NCBI GenBank assembly: GCA_030823965.1 | Contig: JAVBYP010000010.1 | Location: forward strand, 1 to 5,947 | DNA length: 5,947 nt | DNA from: Sideroxydans sp. | GTDB lineage: Bacteria; Pseudomonadota; Gammaproteobacteria; Burkholderiales; Gallionellaceae | Direction of reading: 5' to 3' | Part shown: in pieces, positions 1 through 5,947 of the stretch | Position numbering within the stretch: position 1 is the first letter of the stretch | Layout: every line of letters begins with the position of its first letter | Notes under the pieces: generated by a model | What the model was told of the DNA's origin: nothing | Databases searched by the model: none | What the model saw: only the letters and a program-made list of their open reading frames with translations | Program-made: the position numbers and the translations under genes

Positions 1-1531
1 CGTCATTCAATAACTTTTGCAGCAGCTCCACCGCGAAATTACGCTGAGGAAGCTGCCGAACCTCTTCGAGAAATCCATCCGACAAAATGCCAATATCCGG
101 CCTCTCCAAACCTGCCAATTTGAAGATATCTTCCACGCCATCTGCCAGCACAGCATTGTCGAGTATCTGTTTGAGCACCGCATTTTTATGCTCTTCCGAG
201 AGCTTCTTGTCAGTTTCTGTTGCCTTGGCAATCACGGCTTTAATCGCTTGGAAGAAAGCGATCTCCTCACGCAGTGACATCGCTTCATCCAACGTACCGC
301 ACAATGAAAACGCCTTGGTGATTTTCAGAACAACATCAAACCAGCGCTTCTTTCCATCTTCTAAACCCAGCACAAAATTAGCAGTAGGCAACAGTAATGT
401 CGTCGCCTTGGTTCGATAAGCTGCGTAGTCGAAGTCGCTCAACTGCCCGCGCGCAATCTCCATGTATTCTTTTAGCTTGGCCAGCGCTTCGGCAGCATCC
501 AACGTCGGCATGCCCTTGCCCCAGCTCTCGGTATAAATCTTCAATGCCTTGCGCAACTCAGAGGCGATGCCGATGTAATCCACCACCAGCCCACCTTCTT
601 TATCGCGGAATACACGATTCACCCGCGCAATCGCCTGCATCAAATTGTGATCACGCATCGGCTTATCCACATACATCGTATGCAGACACGGCACATCAAA
701 ACCTGTCAGCCACATGTCGCGGACAATCACCAACTTCAGCGGATCTTTTGGATTCTTGAAACGCTTCTCCAACTCCTTCTTGGTCTTGCCGTTGTAGATG
801 TGCGGTCGCAGCAACTCGGTATCCGCTGCCGAGCCAGTCATCACCACCTTGATCGCCCCCTGCGTTGGGTCGTCGCTGTGCCAGTCCGGACGCAATGTCA
901 CGATTGCCTTGTAAAGGTGCGCGCAGATTTCACGGCTCATGGCCACAATCATGCCCTTGCCTTCCACTGCGGATGTGCGCGCCTCGAAATGTTGCACGAT
1001 ATCTTTCGCTACTTGCTGAATGCGTGGCTCTGAGCCAACCAACTTTTCCAGTGCAGCCCACTTAGACTTCGCAGCTTCACGCGTCGCCGCGCTCTCCTCA
1101 TCTTCGAACACCTCCTCAACATCATCGTTGAGCTGCTCAATCTGTGCTTGATTGATGTCCAACTTGGCGAGGCGGCTCTCGTAATAGATCGGCACCGTCG
1201 CACCATCATCCACCGCATCTTGTATGTCATAGATACTGACGTAATCACCAAATACCGCGCGCGTGTCTTTATCGTCGTTCTCCACTGGCGTGCCGGTAAA
1301 GCCCACAAAAGTTGCATGCGGCAGCGCATCACGCAAATGCTTGGCGAAACCGTATTTGAACTTGCCAGTTTTCTTATCTAGCACAGCATTAAAGCCGTAC
1401 TGCGAACGGTGCGCCTCATCGGCAATCACCACGATATTGGTACGCTCTGTCAGCGTGGGGAACACTTCCTCATCTTTGCTTGGCGCGAACTTCTGCATCG
1501 TTGTAAAAATAATCCCACCGGATGGTCGTCC
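1..1531 (-). pseudogene. hsdR: type I restriction endonuclease subunit R (HsdR), 5'-truncated by IS21-family element
   Basis: HsdR is the ATP-dependent translocase and nuclease subunit of type I restriction-modification complexes (HsdR2M2S). The minus frame reads 510 codons from 1531 leftwards without a stop and runs off the left edge. Superfamily 2 helicase motifs appear in order, numbered from the IS junction: [12 protein letters not shown] at 4-15; motif II DEAH at 38-41 (1409-1420), followed by RSQYGFNA as in HsdR; motif III GFTGTP at 77-82 (1286-1303); motif V region [10 protein letters not shown] at 272-281; and motif [10 protein letters not shown] at 299-306 (614-637). The helical C-terminal region follows. 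Missing at the 5' side are the N-terminal nuclease domain and Walker A, roughly 350 residues in a family of about 1000. Without them it should neither cut nor hydrolyse ATP. An internal ATG (1496-1498) could be called as a start, but would give only a fragment. Family call is very secure; loss of function is inferred. Confidence 0.93.
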
Positions 1532-1560
1532 TGTTGAATTGCACCCAAATCTGACCCACC
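1532..1560 (+). repeat. IS21-family left terminal inverted repeat (IRL)
   Basis: This 29-bp end pairs with 3974-4002 in inverted orientation. Identity covers the outer 11 bases (TGTTGAATTGC) and the inner AAATCTGACCCACC; only a short middle block differs. It marks the exact junction with hsdR after base 1531 and is the expected binding and cleavage site for IstA. Confidence 0.93.
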
Positions 1561-1570
1561 TAGCGCAGTA

Positions 1571-1594
1571 AATTGCATCCAAATTTGACCCACG
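1571..1594 (+). repeat. internal left-end repeat of the IS (second transposase-site copy)
   Basis: AATTGCATCCAAATTTGACC followed by CACG repeats the core of the left end (1537-1560) with about three mismatches, 34 bp further in. IS21-family elements are known to carry multiple end repeats that bind the transposase. This is the left partner of the repeat at 3950-3973. Confidence 0.85.
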
Positions 1595-1609
1595 TATAGA
1601 TACTGTCCT

Positions 1610-1624
1610 GCTCAATATTTGAGC
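1610..1624 (+). promoter_or_regulatory. perfect palindrome in the istA leader
   Basis: GCTCAA-TAT-TTGAGC is a perfect 6-3-6 inverted repeat. In RNA it extends to about nine pairs (CC...GG plus one U-G) across 1607-1627. It ends about 7 bases before the istA Shine-Dalgarno sequence AGGAG (1635-1639). It could be an operator or a leader hairpin that limits istA expression. The structure is seen; the role is inferred. No confident -35/-10 pair was found beside it. Confidence 0.45.
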
Positions 1625-1647
1625 GGGAGCAAACAGGAGTGATCAAC

Positions 1648-3162
1648 GTGGCGATATTAAGCAGCATCAGGCGCTGGCATTTGCGCGACAACATGCCGAT
1701 CAGAGAGATCGTTCGAAGGACTGGACTCTCCCGCAACACCATCAGGAAGTATTTGACCAACAAGGTCGTTGAGCCCAAGTACCCCAACCGTAAGACTCCC
1801 AGCAAGCTAGACGACTATGCAGTCAAGCTGACCGCATGGCTGAAGACCGAGTCTGGCAAAGGACGTAAACAGAAGCGTAGCCTCAAGCAACTGCACAGCG
1901 ACTTGGTGCAGTTGGGCTTCAACGGCTCCTATGACCGAGTCGTTGCCTTCGCCAAACGATGGCGGCAGGCACAACAGGAACTGGCGCGGACAGCTGGACG
2001 CGGCACCTTCATCCCGCTCACCTTCGCACCTGGCGAAGCCTTCCAGTTCGACTGGAGTGAAGACTGGGCAGTCATCGCGGGCGAGCGCACCAAGCTCCAG
2101 ATCGCTCACTTCAAACTCAGTCACAGCCGCGCCTTCTATCTACGTGCCTATCCGTTACAGACCCACGAGATGCTGTTCGACGCACACAACCATGCACTCG
2201 CCACCTTCGGCGGCGTGCCTGCTCGTGGTATCTACGACAATATGCGCACCGCTGTAGACCGTGTGCGATCAGGCAAGCTGCGTGATGTGAACATCCGTTT
2301 CAAAGCGATGGTGAGCCACTACCTGTTTGATGCCGAGTTCTGCAACCCGGCTTCTGGTTGGGAGAAAGGACAGATCGAGAAGAACGTACAGGATGCGCGG
2401 CATCGCATCTGGCACCGCCTTCCCGAGTTCAAGAGCTTGGTAGAACTGAACGAATGGTTGCATCAACGCTGTCTGTCACTCTGGCAAGAGATCCATCATC
2501 CCGAGCAGCCAGAACTCAGCATCGCTGAAGTCTATGCGACCGAGCGCGAACACCTGATGTCGCTGTCCTGTCCATTCGACGGCTTCGTCGAACACATCAA
2601 ACGGGTCTCACCGACATGCTTGGTGACCTTCGAGCGCAATCGCTACAGCGTCCCTGCCTCCTATGCCAACCGCCCGATCAGCTTGCGGGTCTATGCCGAT
2701 CGACTGCTGTTCGTGGCTGAAGGACAGATCATCGCCGAGCATGTCCGTGTGTTCTTGCGCGGCCCCAAGATCGGACGCACGATCTATGACTGGCATCACT
2801 ACCTGAGCGTCTTGCAGCGCAAGCCAGGTGCGTTGCGCAACGGTGCGCCATTCACGGAACTGCCAGAAGGCTTCAAGCGCTTGCAGGCCATCTTGCTCAA
2901 ACGACTAGGGGGAGATCGTGAGATGGTGGAGATACTCTCACTGGTGATGCAACACGAAGAAGCTGCGGTCCTGACCGCAGTCGAGTTGGCACTAGAGAAC
3001 GGTGTGCCCTCCAAGCAGCATGTGCTCAACCTGCTGAAGCGATTGGTTGAGCCTGCACCTCCGGCGCCAGTCGATACACCGACTCATCTGGCACTGGTGG
3101 TCGAGCCGCAGTCCAACGTTAGCCGCTATGACCAACTGCGGGAGGTGCGTCATGCAGCATGA
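1648..3162 (+). CDS. istA: IS21-family transposase IstA
   Basis: IstA is the DDE-type transposase that binds the IS ends and carries out strand transfer. The chosen GTG (1648) gives 504 residues, in the family range, and lies 8 bases after AGGAG at 1635-1639. An in-frame GTG at 1639 overlaps that ribosome site and is less likely. Features numbered from 1648: helix-turn-helix around 17-36 ([20 protein letters not shown]); a basic linker around 60-85; an RNase H-fold catalytic core with D135 in FQFDWSED, D197 in [10 protein letters not shown] and E244 in KGQIEKNV; then a C-terminal beta-barrel-like part containing [16 protein letters not shown]. All three acidic catalytic residues are present and no frameshift is visible, so it is likely functional. 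Its stop overlaps the istB start by 11 bases, implying coupled translation. Confidence 0.95.
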   Translation: MAILSSIRRWHLRDNMPIREIVRRTGLSRNTIRKYLTNKVVEPKYPNRKTPSKLDDYAVKLTAWLKTESGKGRKQKRSLKQLHSDLVQLGFNGSYDRVVAFAKRWRQAQQELARTAGRGTFIPLTFAPGEAFQFDWSEDWAVIAGERTKLQIAHFKLSHSRAFYLRAYPLQTHEMLFDAHNHALATFGGVPARGIYDNMRTAVDRVRSGKLRDVNIRFKAMVSHYLFDAEFCNPASGWEKGQIEKNVQDARHRIWHRLPEFKSLVELNEWLHQRCLSLWQEIHHPEQPELSIAEVYATEREHLMSLSCPFDGFVEHIKRVSPTCLVTFERNRYSVPASYANRPISLRVYADRLLFVAEGQIIAEHVRVFLRGPKIGRTIYDWHHYLSVLQRKPGALRNGAPFTELPEGFKRLQAILLKRLGGDREMVEILSLVMQHEEAAVLTAVELALENGVPSKQHVLNLLKRLVEPAPPAPVDTPTHLALVVEPQSNVSRYDQLREVRHAA

Positions 3163-3928
3163 AGCCATGATCACAACGCTCAAGAGTATCAAGCTGTACG
3201 GCATGGCGCAGGCGGTCGATGAGCTGGCCAGCCAAGGCTCACCTGCCTATCAGAGTGCACAGGAAGTGTTGGGCACCTTGCTCAAGGCGGAGATGGCGGA
3301 ACGTGAGGTACGCTCCATCGCCTACCAGATGAAGGCATCCAAGTTCCCTGTGTACCGCGACTTGGCGAGCTTCGACTTCAGCCAGAGTGTGGTGAACGAA
3401 GCACTGATCCGGCAACTGCACCGTTGCGAGTTCTTGGATCAAGTGCACAACGTCGTATTGGTCGGCGGTCCTGGCACTGGGAAGACGCATCTGGCGACCG
3501 CACTCGGCGTGCAGGCGGTGCAACACCAGCATCGTCGTGTGCGCTACTTCTCGACCATCGAGTTGGTGAATGCGCTGGAGTTGGAGAAGGCGGCGGGGAA
3601 GCAAGGACAGCTTGCCAGCCGGATGATGTATGCCGATCTAGTGATTCTGGATGAGTTGGGCTATCTACCGTTCAGTCAGGCTGGGGGCGCATTACTGTTC
3701 CACTTCATCGGCAAACTCTATGAACGCACGAGTCTGGTGATTACGACCAACCTGAGCTTCGCTGAATGGGGGAACGTGTTCGGGGATGCCAAGATGACGA
3801 CGGCATTGCTCGACAGGCTGACGCATCACTGCCACATCGTGGAGACCGGCAACGACAGTTACCGCTTCAGAAACAGTTCAACTCAATCTGGAAAGGGAGG
3901 CAAAACTAGAAAACTATCCACAACCTGA
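3152..3928 (+). CDS. istB: IS21-family helper ATPase IstB
   Basis: IstB is a DnaC/DnaA-like AAA+ ATPase that works with IstA in target selection and transposition. The ATG at 3152 gives 258 residues, the usual family size, and has a strong GGAGG (3141-3145) six bases upstream, inside the end of istA. A second ATG at 3167 is possible but less well placed. Visible motifs: an N-terminal helical region (1-95); Walker A GGPGTGKT at 105-112; Walker B LVILDELG at 163-170 with D167 and E168; a sensor-1 type ITTNLSF at 197-203; and an arginine-finger-like LLDRLTHH around R222. The C-terminus ends in the usual YRF motif (SYRFRN) followed by a basic tail. All ATPase motifs are intact. The open frame reaches further upstream inside istA, but the family N-terminus and ribosome site support 3152. 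Confidence 0.95.
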   Translation: MQHEAMITTLKSIKLYGMAQAVDELASQGSPAYQSAQEVLGTLLKAEMAEREVRSIAYQMKASKFPVYRDLASFDFSQSVVNEALIRQLHRCEFLDQVHNVVLVGGPGTGKTHLATALGVQAVQHQHRRVRYFSTIELVNALELEKAAGKQGQLASRMMYADLVILDELGYLPFSQAGGALLFHFIGKLYERTSLVITTNLSFAEWGNVFGDAKMTTALLDRLTHHCHIVETGNDSYRFRNSSTQSGKGGKTRKLSTT

Positions 3929-3949
3929 AACGTTCGGAGATAATTCAAG

Positions 3950-3973
3950 GGTGGGTCAAAATTCAATGCAATT
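3950..3973 (-). repeat. internal right-end repeat of the IS (second transposase-site copy)
   Basis: Read on the minus strand, AATTGCATTGAATTTTGACC followed by CACC matches the end-repeat core (1537-1560 and 1571-1594) with several mismatches. It directly abuts the terminal copy at 3974-3997, whereas the two left-end copies start 34 bp apart. Confidence 0.82.
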
Positions 3974-4002
3974 GGTGGGTCAGATTTAAACGCAATTCAA
4001 CA
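3974..4002 (-). repeat. IS21-family right terminal inverted repeat (IRR)
   Basis: Its reverse complement starts TGTTGAATTGC and ends AAATCTGACCCACC, matching the left end apart from a short middle block. It fixes the right boundary of the IS at 4002, 74 bases after the istB stop codon. Confidence 0.93.
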
Positions 4003-4224
4003 CCCCGGGTATCAGCTGTTCGATGTGCCGTTGCTCGGTGCCATAAGTGACAGTAGAGATTTTCTGAAATAGTCAACTACGTCGATTGCGCGATGTCCGC
4101 TCTCTGCACTGGAGAGGTTGTGTCACGCAGTGTTGTTGATTGCTACACTATCGCTTCACCTAATCTATAAGCGCCACATTGGATTCCAGATAACAGATGC
4201 TCGGCAAAGCTATAGCTAGCATCA
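4003..4224. other. gene-poor right flank of the IS
   Basis: This 222-bp segment lies between the IS and the membrane-protein gene. I see no gene in it. It should hold hsdR upstream coding sequence if the IS had simply inserted, but all minus frames are broken by stops (for example at 4073-4075). The only coding-like stretch is a 23-codon minus-strand reading at 4004-4072, which I cannot assign. A weak hairpin (CTCTC 4100-4104 with GAGAG 4112-4116) has no T-tract and is not a convincing terminator. Confidence 0.6.
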
Positions 4225-4833
4225 TCAATCCTTCCAATATTTAACGTGGTGGTAGCGTTTCGGCCAAGAAAGCCAAGCAAGGAAAAAAATTACCCCCAAT
4301 ATCGCCGTCAAAACAAAAAATGAACGTAGTGTATGGCCACTCACAAAAGCAAGTGACCCAATGGCAAGCCCAATAAAGCACAATAACAAGCTAATCACGA
4401 TGCGGCCTGTCCGGCTAAACGCTGGTTCTGAATGGACAGGTTCTACGACTCCATTTTTGTGATCCCGATATATATTTGCCATATAGACGCCAGCGAATAC
4501 TCCCCCGAAAGTTTTAATCCAGAAGTCTTGAATTAGATACCAGCCCATTTTGTAACCGAAGTCGCCGCCAACATGCTGGTTATCCTTGATTGCGTAAATT
4601 AGGCTCAAAGTCAGAAAAACGGTAACAAAACCGCAAATAAATAAAAATAAATACATCAAGACAGAGCCTGTTTTGTTAACGACATTGCTTGCAATGTGGG
4701 CCGTATCAGCACCCGCCTGAAAAACAGCCTCAGAACGTTGCTGCTGTTTTAACTCCCTCTTTAATGCCAGCACCTCGCGTTCTAGCTTTACCTTTTCAAT
4801 CTCTATCTGAATACTTTTCAGCTCATCGTTCAT
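4225..4833 (-). CDS. unrecognised small membrane protein with N-terminal charged helix
   Basis: I do not recognise a family. The 202-residue protein begins at an ATG (4831-4833) preceded by a purine-rich GGGGGA three bases upstream, a plausible ribosome site. Residues 1-35 are a heptad-like, strongly charged helix rich in K, E and L (EIEKVKLEREVLALKRELKQ), probably a coiled coil that could mediate oligomerisation. Hydrophobic segments follow at about 57-80, 145-165 and 171-190; a weaker one at about 105-120 may be a fourth pass or re-entrant. The loop at 122-143 is polar. There is no signal peptide and the C-terminus is basic (PKRYHHVKYWKD), so an inner-membrane location with a cytoplasmic helix is likely. 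It is transcribed away from the DUF4145 gene. No catalytic motif is visible. Sequence looks more AT-rich than hsdR or the IS, fitting accessory DNA. Confidence 0.8.
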   Translation of the reverse strand: MNDELKSIQIEIEKVKLEREVLALKRELKQQQRSEAVFQAGADTAHIASNVVNKTGSVLMYLFLFICGFVTVFLTLSLIYAIKDNQHVGGDFGYKMGWYLIQDFWIKTFGGVFAGVYMANIYRDHKNGVVEPVHSEPAFSRTGRIVISLLLCFIGLAIGSLAFVSGHTLRSFFVLTAILGVIFFLAWLSWPKRYHHVKYWKD

Positions 4834-5027
4834 AATTCCCCCATTGTGTCAGTACTGTCCGTAGGCAAGGACGAAAAACAGGCTGTAAACCTAGCCACAG
4901 CAAAAAATTTAAATATGCCAATCTTACCGAAGCTGTCTTATGCTGATTTTGAATAGTAAATATCCATTTAGTGAACAACATCTGCTGGCCGCTTCGCGCC
5001 CATTTTTTCGCTACACGAATGCCCCTG

Positions 5028-5040
5028 TGTTCTAAGAACA
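5028..5040. promoter_or_regulatory. perfect palindrome, possible operator
   Basis: TGTTCT-A-AGAACA is a perfect 6-1-6 inverted repeat in the divergent intergenic region, about 195 bases upstream of the membrane-protein start and about 390 from the DUF4145 start. It could be a dimeric regulator site. No specific regulator can be named. Confidence 0.3.
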
Positions 5041-5098
5041 GACTGTTACTAGTCAGCTGAAACCTACTCCCTTTGTTAAAAATAACAATATGCCAAAT

Positions 5099-5119
5099 GG
5101 CCTATATCTCGGCCTATAT
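5099..5119. repeat. short direct repeat GGCCTATAT
   Basis: Two exact 9-base copies are separated by CTC, giving a 12-base period, close to one helical turn. They lie in non-coding DNA. Such spacing can suit a protein binding the same face of the helix, but chance is possible. Confidence 0.45.
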
Positions 5120-5301
5120 ATTCTTTGTAGTTGCTTGGTCGTTAAAACTGAAGCAGGATGACAATTGCGTAAAGGCTAGAAATGTAGAAGATTCGTTCGC
5201 TATCTAGGCGCAATCGATGAGATTTCGTCGCAAGTCGGTCTTACGGTAGACCTTTGGCTCACTCGCCCTTGCAATTACGCATAGTCGGGTAGCTGATTTT
5301 G

Positions 5302-5321
5302 TGATGTCACTGATGACATCA
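5302..5321. promoter_or_regulatory. 20-bp palindrome, candidate operator
   Basis: TGATGTCA-CTGA-TGACATCA is a perfect 8-4-8 inverted repeat, the longest seen in the intergenic DNA. It lies 105 bases upstream of the preferred TTG start of the DUF4145 gene. It would overlap the start region if the in-frame ATGs at 5304 or 5313 were used. No T-tract follows, so a dimer-binding operator is likelier than a terminator. Confidence 0.45.
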
Positions 5322-5348
5322 AATGATTATCGAAAGTTTGTACGCATC

Positions 5349-5363
5349 ACTATTTTAAATAGT
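5349..5363. promoter_or_regulatory. AT-rich palindrome upstream of the DUF4145 gene
   Basis: ACTATTT-T-AAATAGT is a perfect 7-1-7 inverted repeat, flanked on both sides by GTAC (5340-5343 and 5362-5365, the latter overlapping the arm). It lies 63 bases before the TTG start. Its AT-rich centre could include a -10 region, making it an operator overlapping a promoter. The role is inferred. Confidence 0.4.
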
Positions 5364-5426
5364 ACGAACAGACCCGTCCGTCTAATATCCGTTACACCTA
5401 CTCTAATCACAAAAGGGCTTGCCACC

Positions 5427-5947
5427 TTGTCTAAAGTCGAAATCAAAGTCGTCGAAAACGAAACGAAAGGCAAAATTGTTTCTATCCATTGCATCGAGTG
5501 TAAACGCCCAACTCGTCACCTTGTTACTGTCTCGCTGGACAAGAAGGGCTCCGATAGTGACGAGGGAGCAGGATGGAGCGTTGATTGGTGTGATCGGTAT
5601 CAGGTGATTGAATGCCAAGGATGTGAAACGGTTTCGTTCAGGCATCTCAGCTGGTTCTCTGAGGCTCAATACTACGATGATGATGGAACCACCGAACGCA
5701 TTTATCCTCTACGAAATAAAGATGCGGTCAGCGCACGGCCATACCACAACGTGCCATCCAATCTTCGGCGCATCTACACTGAGTTGATAGACTGCTTTAA
5801 CAATGACAGTCCAACGCTCTGCGCCGCAGGTCTACGTGCACTTGTAGAGGGCATTTGCGCGCAACAGGGCATTGTCGACGGGCCTGTCGAGATTGGTGCA
5901 AAGGGTGGAGGAACACAAATCGTTCGTCGGGATAACTTGGAGGGGCG
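5427..5947 (+). CDS. DUF4145 domain-containing protein with N-terminal zinc-ribbon-like region (3' end beyond window)
   Basis: The frame is open from 5427 to the right edge, giving the first 173 residues. Residues 18-75 contain two cysteine pairs, C22xxC25 (HCIECK) and C63xxC66 (ECQGCE), typical of a zinc ribbon. Residues from about 108 match the start of DUF4145: LRRIYTELIDCF, then LCAAGLRALVEGICAQQGI at 131-149. DUF4145 occurs alone and fused in restriction-type proteins and is common in defence islands; its biochemical role is poorly defined. The TTG (5427-5429) is preferred because family-like sequence (SKVEIKVVENE) begins there and GGG (5415-5417) gives a weak ribosome site. Earlier in-frame starts exist at ATG 5304 and 5313 and would add about 40 residues. 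The gene diverges from the membrane-protein gene. Domain call is fairly sure; start is uncertain. Confidence 0.82.
   Translation, partial: MSKVEIKVVENETKGKIVSIHCIECKRPTRHLVTVSLDKKGSDSDEGAGWSVDWCDRYQVIECQGCETVSFRHLSWFSEAQYYDDDGTTERIYPLRNKDAVSARPYHNVPSNLRRIYTELIDCFNNDSPTLCAAGLRALVEGICAQQGIVDGPVEIGAKGGGTQIVRRDNLEG

Larger units (their letters stand above)
1532..4002 (+). mobile_element. complete IS21-family insertion sequence
   Basis: A 2471-bp element begins TGTTGAATTGC and ends GCAATTCAACA, with TG...CA tips as in IS21. Its 29-bp terminal repeats match except for a short block of about four bases, and it carries istA and istB in the usual order and overlap. Both genes look intact, so the element may be active. 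It is oriented opposite to the hsdR remnant. The 8 bases on either side (GGTCGTCC on the left, CCCCGGGT on the right) show no 4-8 bp direct duplication. IS21 elements normally make one, which suggests the flanks were rearranged after insertion. The interior looks more GC-rich than the sequence to its right. Confidence 0.95.
4834..5426. other. divergent intergenic region
   Basis: About 590 bp between two divergent genes. I find no convincing gene, tRNA or array here. It holds several short ordered elements: the palindrome TGTTCT-A-AGAACA (5028-5040), a direct repeat GGCCTATAT (5099-5107 and 5111-5119), and two palindromes closer to the right-hand gene (5302-5321 and 5349-5363). Promoters for both flanking genes must lie here or nearby, but no -35/-10 pair is good enough to call. 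The DUF4145 frame is open back to a stop at 5247-5249, so part of this stretch would be coding if an earlier start is used. Confidence 0.6.

Noticed and set aside
397..1033. Plus-strand open frames within 17-1571
   Set aside because: They lie antisense to the continuous HsdR frame with its helicase motifs and have low-complexity, unlikely translations.
1807..3604. Minus-strand open frames across the IS genes
   Set aside because: They are antisense shadows of istA and istB, with no ribosome sites or recognisable motifs.
4003..4224. Possible tRNA or small RNA in the IS right flank
   Set aside because: No cloverleaf, T-loop sequence or strong hairpin with T-tract could be found.
4915..4956. 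13-codon plus-strand reading (leader-peptide candidate) upstream of the hairpin
   Set aside because: No ribosome site precedes the ATG and no gene follows that it could regulate.
4987..5008. Intrinsic-terminator-like hairpin (GGCCGC-TTC-GCGCC) followed by CA and six T on the plus strand
   Set aside because: The stem is short with a bulge, and no plus-strand gene lies upstream to be terminated; kept only as a weak possibility.
5025..5041. LexA/SOS-box-like CTGT...ACAG
   Set aside because: The spacer is 9 bases instead of the required 8, and the interior does not match the SOS consensus.
5403..5669. 88-residue minus-strand open frame at the right end
   Set aside because: It is antisense to the DUF4145 frame, which has the cysteine pairs and domain signature.

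Overview
The window looks like an accessory (defence-island type) region of a Pseudomonadota chromosome or large plasmid, most likely beta- or gammaproteobacterial. This is inferred from the style of the HsdR and IS21-family proteins; no ribosomal or other phylogenetic marker is present.

Layout. (1) Positions 1-1531, minus strand: one uninterrupted reading frame encoding the middle and much of the C-terminal part of a type I restriction endonuclease subunit R (HsdR). It enters from beyond the left edge and is cut off at its 5' side by an insertion sequence. (2) Positions 1532-4002: a complete IS21-family insertion sequence of 2471 bp. It has 29-bp terminal inverted repeats, a second internal copy of the repeat core at each end, and the overlapping genes istA (transposase) and istB (AAA+ helper). 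(3) Positions 4003-4224: a gene-poor stretch that is not recognisable as the missing hsdR half. (4) Positions 4225-4833, minus strand: a small unrecognised membrane protein with an N-terminal charged helix. (5) Positions 4834-5426: an intergenic region with several short perfect palindromes and a direct repeat. (6) Positions 5427 to the right edge, plus strand: the first part of a protein with a CxxC...CxxC zinc-ribbon-like N-terminus followed by the start of a DUF4145 domain, a domain often seen with restriction systems.

How it fits together. The IS carries its own two-gene transposition module and lies antiparallel to hsdR. No target-site duplication flanks it, and the right flank does not continue hsdR. 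The simplest reading is that insertion was followed by a deletion (or recombination between IS copies) that removed the hsdR 5' half, including Walker A, so the restriction subunit is probably dead. The membrane-protein gene and the DUF4145 gene are divergently transcribed and share the 4834-5426 intergenic region. The two perfect palindromes nearest the DUF4145 gene are the best regulatory candidates. I found no RNA gene, CRISPR array or convincing novel multi-gene system. The most open questions are the membrane protein, the DUF4145/zinc-ribbon protein and their shared control region.
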